The position numbers and the translations under genes were made by a program. From NCBI GenBank assembly GCA_947473125.1, contig CANJDH010000044.1:1-35868 (forward strand): 35,868 nt of DNA, in the 5' to 3' direction. A model generated the notes under the pieces. That model was not told the DNA's origin. It did not search any database and was given only the letters and a program-made list of their open reading frames with translations. Within the stretch, counting starts at the first letter, position 1. Each line of letters begins with the position of its first letter. Below are positions 8,715-15,980 of this stretch, in pieces. This DNA is from Burkholderiales bacterium. Its GTDB lineage: Bacteria > Pseudomonadota > Gammaproteobacteria > Burkholderiales > JAEUOS01.

Positions 8715-10463
8715 TTGCTGATACTGGGCCTCAATGCCTACCACGGCGATTCTTCCGCGTGCATCGTCAGGGATGGCGTGCTCCTTGCCGCGGCCGAAGA
8801 AGAGCGCTTCCGGCGCATCAAGCACTGGGCCGGCTTTCCGTCCGAAGCCATCCGCTATTGCCTTGAGGCGGCCGCTTGTACCCTTGCCGACCTGGACGTC
8901 GTCGCCATCAACCAGGATGCCGGCGCCAACCTGTGGAAAAAGATCGCCTATACCGCCACGCACCGGCCGGATCTGTCGCTGGTGCTCGACCGCATTCGCA
9001 ACAAGCGCGAGCGTGCCGGGGTGGCCGAAGAACTGGTGCGGGCGTTTCCCGGCGAAACCTTGCGTGCTGAGGTGCGGCACATCGAGCACCACCTCGCGCA
9101 TCTGGGCTCGGCGTTTCTGGTGTCGCCGTTTGAAGAGGCCGTCGCTGTGTCCGTGGATGGCTTTGGTGATTTCGCCAGCGCGGCCTGGGGTGTCGGCCGT
9201 GGCCATCGCATCGAGGTCGAAGACAAGGTCTATTTTCCGCATTCGCTGGGCATTTTTTATCAGGCGCTGACCCAGTATCTCGGCTTTCCAAACTATGGCG
9301 ACGAGTACAAGGTGATGGGGCTCGCCCCTTACGGCGCACCGCGTTTCATGGCCGAGATGCGGCAAATCGTGCACCTCGAAGACGGCGGCGCGTTTCGCCT
9401 CAACCTGGACCATTTTCGCCATCATCGCGAGAAGGTCGAATACGAGTGGGAAAACGGCGAACCCCGGGTGGGCAAGCTGTATTCACCGCAACTGGCCCAG
9501 CTGCTCGGCCCGGCGCGCGGCAAGGATGAGCCGCTGACGCAGCGCCACAAAGACATGGCCCACTCGGTGCAGGCCATGTACGAAGAGACCTTTTTTCACC
9601 TGCTCAACGCCCTGCACCAGCGCCATCGCCTCGACGCATTGGCGCTTGCGGGCGGGTGCGGCATGAATTCGGTTGCCAACGGCAAGATCTACCGCCACAC
9701 GCCGTTTCGGCGCCTGTATGTGCAGTCGGCGGCGGGTGATGCCGGCGGCGCGATTGGTGCGGCCTTCGTGGCCTGGCATCAGACGAGCACCAGCACCCAT
9801 CGCTTTCTGATGGACCACGCCTATTGGGGGCCTGAGGCCGTCGATGCAGAGATTACGGCATTGCTCGATCGGCAAGCCACCGCGCTTGCAGCTGCCGGGT
9901 GCACGGTGCGCCGCATTGCCGATGAAAGCGAGCTGGTGCGTATTGCGGCCCAGGCGGTTGCCGACGGCCGGGTGCTGGGCTGGTTCCAGGGCCGCATGGA
10001 ATGGGGGCCGCGCGCGCTCGGCAACCGCAGCATCGTTGGCGACCCGCGCCGTGCCGACATGAAAGACATCCTCAATCTCAAGATCAAGCGGCGCGAGTCG
10101 TTCCGGCCGTTTGCGCCGTCGATCCTGCGCGAGCATGTGGTCGACTGGTTTGAAATCGACGACGACGTGCCGTTCATGATGCAGGTGTATCCGATCCGTG
10201 CCGAAAAACGCGCCTCGATACCGGCCGTCACCCACGTCGATGGCTCCGGGCGCCTGCAGACCGTGACGCGTGGTGCCAACCCGCGCTATTACGCGCTGAT
10301 CGAAGCCTTCCGTGAGCTGACCGGCGTGCCGATGCTGCTCAACACCTCGTTCAACGAAAACGAGCCGGTGGTGTGCCGCCCGCAAGAGGCGGTCGATTGT
10401 TTTTTGCGCACCCGCATGGATCTGCTGGTGATGGGTGATTGGGTGGTGCAGCGGCGCGAGTGA
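8715..10463 (+). CDS. NodU/CmcH-family O-carbamoyltransferase
   Basis: This 582-residue enzyme is expected to transfer a carbamoyl group from carbamoyl phosphate, through a carbamoyl-adenylate, to a sugar hydroxyl of the EPS precursor. The N-terminal Kae1-like domain starts LLILGLNAYHGDSSA, has the metal-binding His cluster HIEHHLAHLGSA at about residue 122, and the nucleotide-binding LALAGGCGMNS. The Carbam_trans_C domain begins near GRMEWGPRALGNRS and ends with MLLNTSFNENEPVV. I chose the TTG at 8715, with GGGAG six bases upstream; the frame is open further upstream inside galE but is not homologous. The last 425 bases recur as a diverged fragment at 11552-11974. Confidence 0.88.
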   Translation: MLILGLNAYHGDSSACIVRDGVLLAAAEEERFRRIKHWAGFPSEAIRYCLEAAACTLADLDVVAINQDAGANLWKKIAYTATHRPDLSLVLDRIRNKRERAGVAEELVRAFPGETLRAEVRHIEHHLAHLGSAFLVSPFEEAVAVSVDGFGDFASAAWGVGRGHRIEVEDKVYFPHSLGIFYQALTQYLGFPNYGDEYKVMGLAPYGAPRFMAEMRQIVHLEDGGAFRLNLDHFRHHREKVEYEWENGEPRVGKLYSPQLAQLLGPARGKDEPLTQRHKDMAHSVQAMYEETFFHLLNALHQRHRLDALALAGGCGMNSVANGKIYRHTPFRRLYVQSAAGDAGGAIGAAFVAWHQTSTSTHRFLMDHAYWGPEAVDAEITALLDRQATALAAAGCTVRRIADESELVRIAAQAVADGRVLGWFQGRMEWGPRALGNRSIVGDPRRADMKDILNLKIKRRESFRPFAPSILREHVVDWFEIDDDVPFMMQVYPIRAEKRASIPAVTHVDGSGRLQTVTRGANPRYYALIEAFRELTGVPMLLNTSFNENEPVVCRPQEAVDCFLRTRMDLLVMGDWVVQRRE

Positions 10464-10496
10464 CGATGGTGCGTTCAGGCCCCAGTATGGGCTGGT

Positions 10497-10760
10497 TCAA
10501 TCCGCCGCATTCAGGTCCGCCATGAGGGCGTCGACGCTGGTAAACGATGGCAATGCGCCACGGCGCGCCTGTTTCATGGCTTCAATAGTTTCCGCGTTCG
10601 GCGCCAGCGGGTCAAAAGGTAGCGTTTTTTCGCGTGCAATGCGCGTCACCATGATGCGGAAAGCATCCGACAGGGTGAGCCCCATCGTCGCCAACACGGT
10701 CGCAGCCTCTTCTTTGATGTGCCCGTCAATCCGGGCACGAACGACAGTATTTGTAGCCAT
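10497..10760 (-). CDS. RelB/DinJ-family antitoxin, no partner toxin
   Basis: This 87-residue protein has the features of RelB/DinJ antitoxins: an N-terminal ribbon-helix-helix region (TNTVVRARIDGHIKEEA, then MGLTLSDAFRIMVTRIA) and a C-terminal toxin-wrapping tail. The ATG at 10760 is used because GGGGGT lies just upstream; a second ATG four codons earlier has no site. RelB/DinJ genes are normally followed at once by a RelE/YafQ toxin gene, but here only 33 bases separate the stop from the carbamoyltransferase stop. The toxin has therefore been lost. The gene lies 30 bp downstream of mqsA on the same strand and may be read through from the mqsRA promoter. Confidence 0.85.
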   Translation of the reverse strand: MATNTVVRARIDGHIKEEAATVLATMGLTLSDAFRIMVTRIAREKTLPFDPLAPNAETIEAMKQARRGALPSFTSVDALMADLNAAD

Positions 10761-10790
10761 GCATACCCCCAAAGATCACGTGAAGCGCTT

Positions 10791-11198
10791 TCAACCGGTT
10801 TTCAAGTCGTTCAGCAGATCCGGGTGGCGGTCGAGCAGGCGGAACAGGTTGATCACGGCAGCTACCGGCTTCGCGTGTCCACGTTCATATCGGGAGAAGG
10901 CGTTTTTACCGCCGCCTGCCAGTTGTGCCGCTTCGATTTGGGTGAGTTTCAGTTTTTTGCGGATGCGGGCCAACTCGGCTGCTTCAGCGGTATCCACCCG
11001 GTCACGAAAAGCAAGCCAGGCGGCTTCTTCGGCCGCATCGTAATCAACCATGCCTTCGGTGCAATGGTCGCAGAACGCCCCACGGCTTTTGGAAATAAAG
11101 CGGTGACCTTTGTAACCTTGGGATATGGATTTGACGCCGTCGTGCAGCGTTCCCGCCCCGCAAACCGGACACGGTTGCTCATTCCATTTGCTTGCCAT
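10791..11198 (-). CDS. mqsA: MqsA-type antitoxin and autorepressor
   Basis: This 135-residue antitoxin neutralises the MqsR ribonuclease and represses its own operon. The N-terminal zinc domain has two CxxC pairs (CPVCGAG and FCDHC), and the C-terminal half is an Xre-type helix-turn-helix (KLKLTQIEAAQLAGGGKNAFSRYERG). The architecture and length match MqsA. Its ATG follows mqsR after one base, with AGGAG at the end of mqsR acting as its ribosome site. The gene order toxin-first is usual for mqsRA. Both metal-binding Cys pairs are intact, so it is probably functional. Confidence 0.92.
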   Translation of the reverse strand: MASKWNEQPCPVCGAGTLHDGVKSISQGYKGHRFISKSRGAFCDHCTEGMVDYDAAEEAAWLAFRDRVDTAEAAELARIRKKLKLTQIEAAQLAGGGKNAFSRYERGHAKPVAAVINLFRLLDRHPDLLNDLKTG

Positions 11199-11199
11199 T

Positions 11200-11499
11200 T
11201 CACAACTCCTTTAACGAGACCACGAAATATTCGCCAGCTTGCTGGAACTTGATGTAGAGGGCGATGCTGTTCCAGTGCCCGTGATAAACGTCTTGCCAAA
11301 CTCGATGATCGCCATGCGTGGTCATACTTTTGTAAAAGTCAGTGCGGTCCAGCCTCTGCACCGCCGCCAAGGCATCAGCTCGGCTCATACCTGCCGCCCG
11401 CATGCCGTTTCTTGCCGAAACGGTCAGATTCAACAGCGGCACCGTCTTCATCTGCCTCTGGATGGCAGCCAGTTGGTAGTGGGGCGTATGCTTTTCCAC
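11200..11499 (-). CDS. mqsR: MqsR-type mRNA interferase toxin
   Basis: This 99-residue toxin belongs to the MqsR family, RelE-fold ribonucleases known to cleave mRNA, in E. coli at GCU. The sequence starts MEKHTPHYQLAAIQRQM and carries the family segment TDFYKSMTTHGDHRVWQDVYH, with the conserved Lys, Tyr and basic residues of the active-site face, and ends in AGEYFVVSLKEL. The start is a GTG with an AAGGGG element upstream inside a palindrome. Full length and an intact partner argue that it is active. It is out of place in an EPS locus and lies between two copies of a carbamoyltransferase 3' end. Confidence 0.92.
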   Translation of the reverse strand: MEKHTPHYQLAAIQRQMKTVPLLNLTVSARNGMRAAGMSRADALAAVQRLDRTDFYKSMTTHGDHRVWQDVYHGHWNSIALYIKFQQAGEYFVVSLKEL

Positions 11500-11507
11500 G
11501 ATATTAT

Positions 11508-11526
11508 TATCCCCTTAAAGGGGGTA
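11508..11526. promoter_or_regulatory. Palindromic candidate MqsA operator
   Basis: CCCCTT-A-AAGGGG (11511-11523) is a perfect 6-bp inverted repeat with a one-base centre, extended by an outer TA/TA pair. It lies 12 bases upstream of the mqsR start and overlaps its likely ribosome site. E. coli MqsA binds similar short palindromes (AACCT...AGGTT) at its own promoter, so autoregulation is likely by analogy. No clear -35/-10 pair was identified. Confidence 0.5.
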
Positions 11527-11533
11527 AATGTAA

Positions 11534-11974
11534 ATGAAATGGGTCCAGGCCGGTGACCCGCGCCGCGCCGACATGAAAGATATCCTCAACCTCAAGATCA
11601 AGCGGCGTGAATCGTTCCGGCCGTTCGCGCCCTCCATCCTGCGCGAGCACGTGGCCGGCTGGTTTGAAACCGACGACGACGTACCCTTCATGATGCAGGT
11701 GTATCCGGTCAGGTTGGACAAGCGCGCACTGATTCCCGCCGTGACCCACGTAGACGGCTCCGGGCGCCTGCAAACCGTAACGCGTGCCACCAACCCGCGC
11801 TATTACGCCCTGATTGAGGCGTTTCGTGTGTTGACGGGCGTGCCGATGTTGCTTAATACCTCGCTCAACGAAAACGAGCCGGTGGTGTGCCGGCCGCAAG
11901 AGGCGCTCGATTGTTTTTTGCGCACGCGCATGGATCTGCTGGTGATGGGTGATTGGGTGGTGCAGCGACAGTGA
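11534..11974 (+). pseudogene. Headless duplicate of the carbamoyltransferase C-terminal domain
   Basis: From 11552 to the TGA at 11974 the sequence is a close copy of the last 425 bases of the carbamoyltransferase gene (10038-10463). By eye about 13 of 141 residues differ and many changes are silent. The copy starts in the middle of Carbam_trans_C at GDPRRADMKDI; it lacks the upstream GRMEWGPRALGNRS segment and the entire Kae1-like domain, so it cannot be a working enzyme. Eighteen bases of unrelated sequence supply an ATG after an AAAGGGGG run, so a 146-residue peptide could be made. It is most simply a remnant of a second or foreign carbamoyltransferase gene left by recombination. Confidence 0.85.
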
Positions 11975-12086
11975 AGAACGCCGCTCGCCAAGATTGCGAC
12001 CCGGGCTGATTTTTTCTGCGGCGCCTCCCCCGGGAATACCAGCGCCACTGGATGACTCTGAATGGTGATTGGCATACAAATGTGCA

Positions 12087-12092
12087 TATAAT
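12087..12092 (+). promoter_or_regulatory. Candidate -10 element for the brnTA remnant
   Basis: A perfect TATAAT lies six bases before the ATG of the brnT remnant, so a transcript could be leaderless or nearly so. A TTGGCA upstream is only 12 bases away, too close for a normal -35 box, and nothing at 17 bases fits well. Confidence 0.35.
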
Positions 12093-12097
12093 TGACC

Positions 12098-12208
12098 ATG
12101 CAAGTGATCTTCGACCCGGCGAAGAACCGGCGCAACGCAATCGAGCATGCGGGCGTCACGTTTGAAGAAGCGAAGGACGGCCTGCCAATGCACAGCAGAG
12201 GAAACGCT
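12098..12208 (+). pseudogene. brnT toxin remnant fused in frame to the antitoxin gene
   Basis: The ATG at 12098 opens with MQVIFDPAKNRRNAIEHAGVTFEEA spread over about 25 residues, the typical start of BrnT (RelE-fold ribonuclease) toxins. Homology then stops: the remaining two thirds of the toxin, including most of its active-site residues, are missing. The frame runs without a stop into the antitoxin gene, so an internal deletion has joined the toxin's start to the antitoxin's ribosome-site region. The remnant cannot be toxic. A 131-residue fusion product is possible if translation starts here. Confidence 0.8.
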
Positions 12209-12490
12209 ATGAAAACCAACCTGTATAAGAAATTCAAGGATTACGACTTTGCCGACGCCAAACCGGCCAAAGACGTTCCCGCACTCCGGAAACTGCACGC
12301 CGAGCAATCCAAAGAGCGCATTACGATTCGCCTTGACGCTACCGTGTTGTCGGCTTTTCGTGCCGAAGCGGCGGCGGCGGGGTCGAGTTATCAGGCGCTG
12401 ATCAATGAAGTGCTGAGACAACACCTGCTGGGCAAGAATTTGGTCAAGACCGTGCGCGATACGATCCGGCGTGAGCTTCGCGCCGCATAG
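12209..12490 (+). CDS. brnA: BrnA-family antitoxin (intact, partner toxin lost)
   Basis: This 93-residue protein is a BrnA-type antitoxin. The N-terminal part (KFKDYDFADAKPAKDVPAL) is the usual linker and toxin-binding segment. The C-terminal ribbon-helix-helix is ERITIRLDATVLSAFRAEA followed by SSYQALINEVLRQHL. The ATG at 12209 has AGAGGA eight bases upstream, so it can be made separately from the toxin remnant. BrnA dimers bind their own promoter and BrnT. With no BrnT left it may be a relic, act against a BrnT elsewhere, or act as a DNA-binding protein only. Confidence 0.85.
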   Translation: MKTNLYKKFKDYDFADAKPAKDVPALRKLHAEQSKERITIRLDATVLSAFRAEAAAAGSSYQALINEVLRQHLLGKNLVKTVRDTIRRELRAA

Positions 12491-12530
12491 TCCTGGCGGT
12501 GTGACCGATGCGGCAAATCGGCACGGCGCC

Positions 12531-13760
12531 ATGAGGCTGATTTTCCTCAACCGCTATTTCCACCCGGACCACTCGGCCACCAGCCAGATGCTTTCTGATC
12601 TGGCTTTTTTTCTGGCCGGCGCCGGGCACCAGGTGTGCGTGATCACCAGTCGTCAGCGCTACGATGACCCTGCAGTGGTGCTGCCTGCGTACGAGCGGAT
12701 CAACGGGGTTGACGTGCATCGCGTGCGCACCAGCCATTTCGGGCGCGCCAGTCTGCCGGGTCGCGCGCTCGATTATGCGAGCTTCTACTGCGCCGCGGCG
12801 TGGCGTCTCTGGCGCGTCGCACGCAACCACGATGTGATCGTGGCCAAGACCGACCCGCCGCTCATTTCAGTGGTGGTGGGCTGGGTCGCGCACTGGCGCG
12901 GCGCCCGCCTGGTCAACTGGGTGCAGGACGTGTTTCCCGAGGTCGCCGAGGCGCTGGGTATGCGCGTGCTGTCGGGTCCTCAGGCGGGGGTGCTGCGCCG
13001 TTTGCGCAATCGCGCCTTCCGCACCGCGGCGGCCAACGTGGTGCTGGGCGAGAGCATGGCCGCGGTGCTGGCGCGCGCCGGGGTGCCCGACACCCATATT
13101 CATGTGCTGCCCAACTGGGCCGACCAGGCGGCCATCTACCCGGTGGCGGCGGCGGACAACCCGTTGCGGCGCGATTGGGGGCTCGAGGGCCGGTGCATCG
13201 TCTGCTACTCGGGCAACATGGGCCGCGCCCATGAGTTCGACACGATTCTGGGTGCGGCGCAACTGCTGGCAGACCAGTCGGCCACCATCGGCTTTCTGTT
13301 CATCGGCGGCGGTGCGCAGAGGGGTCGGGTGGAACAGCAGGTGCGCAGCCGGGCCCTGGGCAATGTGGAGTTTCGGCCCTACCAGGATGCGGCCGACCTG
13401 CGCTTTAGCCTCGGTGCCGGCGATATTCATCTGGTGTCGCAACGGCCCGAGGTCGAGGGCTACGTGTTTCCGAGCAAGCTTTACGGCATTCTTGCTGCCG
13501 GGCGGCCGCTGGTGTTCATCGGCGACCCGGAGGGTGAAATCAGCCGCCTGGTGGCGCAAGAGGGCGTTGGCGTGTCAGTGCGCCAGGGCGATGCAGCCGG
13601 GCTCGCCGCACAACTGCTGCACCTGGCCGGAGCAGACACACTGCGCGACACCATGGGGCAGCGCGCGCGCGCCCTGTTGTGCGCGCGCTACGACAAAAGC
13701 ATTGCGCTCAAGGCGTGGGAGGCGCTGTTGGTGAAGGTAGCGCGGCCGGCGCTTCCCTGA
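12531..13760 (+). CDS. WcaI-like GT4 glycosyltransferase
   Basis: This 409-residue GT-B glycosyltransferase resembles the WcaI group of colanic acid clusters. The N-terminal strand is MRLIFLNRYFHPDHSATS, with the family segment RLVNWVQDVFPEVAEALGM near residue 130. The C-terminal domain contains CIVCYSGNMGRAHEFDTI and a donor site around SQRPEVEGYVFPSKLYG. ATG 12531 begins exactly at the first strand. It is the last gene of the rightward block, 40 bp after brnA, and its final 53 bases overlap the end of the convergent ligase gene. The sugar it adds is unknown. Confidence 0.85.
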   Translation: MRLIFLNRYFHPDHSATSQMLSDLAFFLAGAGHQVCVITSRQRYDDPAVVLPAYERINGVDVHRVRTSHFGRASLPGRALDYASFYCAAAWRLWRVARNHDVIVAKTDPPLISVVVGWVAHWRGARLVNWVQDVFPEVAEALGMRVLSGPQAGVLRRLRNRAFRTAAANVVLGESMAAVLARAGVPDTHIHVLPNWADQAAIYPVAAADNPLRRDWGLEGRCIVCYSGNMGRAHEFDTILGAAQLLADQSATIGFLFIGGGAQRGRVEQQVRSRALGNVEFRPYQDAADLRFSLGAGDIHLVSQRPEVEGYVFPSKLYGILAAGRPLVFIGDPEGEISRLVAQEGVGVSVRQGDAAGLAAQLLHLAGADTLRDTMGQRARALLCARYDKSIALKAWEALLVKVARPALP

Positions 13761-15258
13761 AGCGGTCTTGTGCCAGCACCGCAATCGCCACCAGCGCCGT
13801 GAAGGCCAGGGCTACCGCCGAGATCTGAAACGCAAACTCCACCGTGGCGTGGATCATTGCCGAGAGCATGCCGATAAACGCGCCCAGCGCCAGGCCGCGG
13901 CGCACCTGGTGTTTTGAGCTGCGTAGCGTGCGCAATACGGCCAGGTACGCGTGCGCCATCAGGGTGAACAGCAATGCTGCACCGAGCACACCGGTTTCCA
14001 CCAGAAAGTGAATGAAGTCGTTGTGCGCATGACTGAGCGTAAACGGGTAATCGACCGGCTTGTATTGGGGGTACATGGCCATGAACGACCCGGCGCCGGT
14101 GCCAAATAGCGGAAAGCGGCGCACGCTGGGCAGGGCCGATAATGCCTGATTGGTGCGCGTTTCGACCGATTCGTCGGTCATGGCGCCGACCTGTTTTGCC
14201 TCGTCCGTCAAGGCGGTTTGCTGTACGCGCTTGATCACCTGGTCAACGCCGATCCACGAGCCGATGATGGCCGCGTCCAGGATCAGCATGCTGGCCAAAA
14301 ACACCAGAATGCTCTTCCAGCCGGCGTGCAGGAACAGCAAGGCCACAAAGCCGCCGGCGATCAGCGCAGTGAAGAACGCCACATTGCCCATGCGCGAGCG
14401 CGTCAATATCAGCGCAATCACCATCACGATCAGCAGCAAACGCATGCGCGCCTTGGCGCTGAGCAGCAGCCCCAGCGCCCAGCGTACGCGCTGGCTGCGC
14501 GTGGTCAATTGCGTCGGTGCGAAATCGGCCACGATCAGGCCGACGCCGCAGGCGAGACATATTTCGATGAAGGTGCCGAAATGGTTGCGGTTCAAAAACG
14601 GCCCCTTGGCCATTTCATGCATCACTTCTTCATGAAACAGCATGTAGGTGGCGCCGGTGAAATGCAGATACAGGGCGGCAGCCGAATAGAGTATGCCGCT
14701 GGTCACCAGCATCAGCGTGAATTGCCTGAGCCGGCTGGTGCGCTTGATCACCAGCAGCAACAGCGCGAAGTAGCCGGTCAGCGCCAGCGTGAGCAGTTGC
14801 AGGCGTTGCGTGGCTGCGGCGTCGATCGAGAGCGTGACACTGCGCATCACGCCGCCGGCATCGGGGTGGCTGTAGAGTCCTTGCTCAGCATGCACCGCCG
14901 CCGCACCTGGTGACAGCAGGTTCACCAACCCGGCGGGCAGGGGCATAGCCTGCAGCGTGATCAACAGCGCCCAGAGCGCGAGCACACCGAGTGCAAAGCG
15001 GCCCCGGTAAAACGATGAACCCACGGTGCACTTGCCAGCCAGCCACCCTGCCGCCCACAGGGCGCCGAGCACCGCGACCCAGATCACCATCACCGCTACC
15101 GACCAGCCGCGAATGCCGCCGAACGGCAGCGGTGCCCAGAACAGCAGGCCCACCAGGCCCCAGTAGATGCCGCGTTCCCAAAGCGTGGCAGGGTCCGCTT
15201 TTTCGTGGCGCGAATGGTGGCGCAATTCGTAGCGCTCTTCGTGGCGGGTGTCGGTCAT
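13708..15258 (-). CDS. O-antigen-ligase-like membrane protein (Wzy_C domain)
   Basis: This 516-residue inner-membrane protein has about a dozen hydrophobic segments and the Wzy_C signature: a periplasmic loop ending in LFGTGAGSFMAMYPQY and PFTLSHAHNDFIHFLVETG, with the His-containing HAHND motif typical of EPS ligases and polymerases. It is the last gene of the leftward export operon, and its ATG overlaps the stop of the VpsP-like gene (ATGA, 15255-15258). The N-terminal 30 residues are polar and rich in His and Arg. Together with the rightward Wzy-like protein it gives the locus two proteins of this superfamily. Its last 53 bases overlap the convergent GT4 gene. Confidence 0.85.
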   Translation of the reverse strand: MTDTRHEERYELRHHSRHEKADPATLWERGIYWGLVGLLFWAPLPFGGIRGWSVAVMVIWVAVLGALWAAGWLAGKCTVGSSFYRGRFALGVLALWALLITLQAMPLPAGLVNLLSPGAAAVHAEQGLYSHPDAGGVMRSVTLSIDAAATQRLQLLTLALTGYFALLLLVIKRTSRLRQFTLMLVTSGILYSAAALYLHFTGATYMLFHEEVMHEMAKGPFLNRNHFGTFIEICLACGVGLIVADFAPTQLTTRSQRVRWALGLLLSAKARMRLLLIVMVIALILTRSRMGNVAFFTALIAGGFVALLFLHAGWKSILVFLASMLILDAAIIGSWIGVDQVIKRVQQTALTDEAKQVGAMTDESVETRTNQALSALPSVRRFPLFGTGAGSFMAMYPQYKPVDYPFTLSHAHNDFIHFLVETGVLGAALLFTLMAHAYLAVLRTLRSSKHQVRRGLALGAFIGMLSAMIHATVEFAFQISAVALAFTALVAIAVLAQDRFREAPAALPSPTAPPTP

Positions 15259-15980
15259 TTGCGGGCCGGGGCGGCTGTGCCGGGTGTTGCGCAGGCGCCT
15301 GCCATGGCATCTGCCAAGTCTGCGGGCAGCTGATCACACGGTGGTAGCAATGGCTTTATTTGCGCGAGCAGGGTGGCCGTTTGCGCGGGGCGTACCTGCC
15401 GGGCACGCTGCAGGTTGCCAAGTATCAATGCGTGTTCTGGCGCGCCGAGCGCTTGCCAGCTTTGGAACCCGGCGGAAATGATCTGCTCCTGAACCGCCAT
15501 TTCAGAGGGGCCGTAGCGCGATGCCATGGCCAGGGCCGTTTTGAAATCGGCATCAATGCGCCCCAGTTGCTGCTTTGCGGTGATGATGCCCGCATGAGAG
15601 TACGGCCATGTGGGCCGCATTGATGCCGCCTTGAAGTAGTGCTGCAAGGCAATTTCATAATAGGGCGTCATCTGGCTGCGGCTGCCGGGCATGCGCACCA
15701 GCCGCACCATATAAAGGTCGGCTAGCCCTTGATGGTATTCAGGGTTGTCCGGGTCCGACTGGATCGCGGCGGTGAATCCGGCGCGCGCGCGGTTCCAGGC
15801 TTGGGCCCGCATCGATTCGTTTGATCGCATTGCGCGGTCGAGCAATGCGCGCGCCTCGATGGCCTGAAAGCTGGCCCAGCCCATGCGTATCGCACGGTCT
15901 GCCGCCCAGAAGCAAAGCGAGATCAGGGCAAGCGCCAGCAGGGGCCGCGCGGCCCGGCGCGCATTCCGCCTCTCTTTCAT
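15255..15980 (-). CDS. VpsP-like TPR-containing EPS protein
   Basis: This 241-residue protein has an N-terminal membrane anchor (about residues 12-30, LLALALISLCFWAADRAI) and a periplasmic helical part. Residues about 65-160 contain TPR-like repeats (WNRARAGFTAAIQSDPDNPEYHQGLADLY and a second YYEIALQHYFKAASMRPTW unit, each quoted in pieces). It resembles proteins annotated as VpsP that accompany O-antigen-ligase-like genes in EPS loci; that assignment is by gene order and general likeness. It is coupled by ATGA overlaps both to the phosphatase gene upstream and to the ligase gene downstream. It probably helps scaffold assembly; no enzymatic motif is present. Confidence 0.65.
   Translation of the reverse strand: MKERRNARRAARPLLALALISLCFWAADRAIRMGWASFQAIEARALLDRAMRSNESMRAQAWNRARAGFTAAIQSDPDNPEYHQGLADLYMVRLVRMPGSRSQMTPYYEIALQHYFKAASMRPTWPYSHAGIITAKQQLGRIDADFKTALAMASRYGPSEMAVQEQIISAGFQSWQALGAPEHALILGNLQRARQVRPAQTATLLAQIKPLLPPCDQLPADLADAMAGACATPGTAAPARK

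Noticed and set aside
10435-11556. Plus-strand frames across the mqsRA and relB genes
   Set aside because: They are shadows of three well-recognised minus-strand antitoxin and toxin genes.
11534-11974. Carbamoyltransferase fragment as a functional small gene
   Set aside because: It starts in the middle of a domain, lacks all of the catalytic Kae1-like part and its first residues are unrelated sequence.
12069-12092. Full sigma-70 promoter (TTGGCA with TATAAT) before the brnT remnant
   Set aside because: The gap is only 12 bases, too short for a normal -35/-10 pair; only the -10 box was kept, at low confidence.
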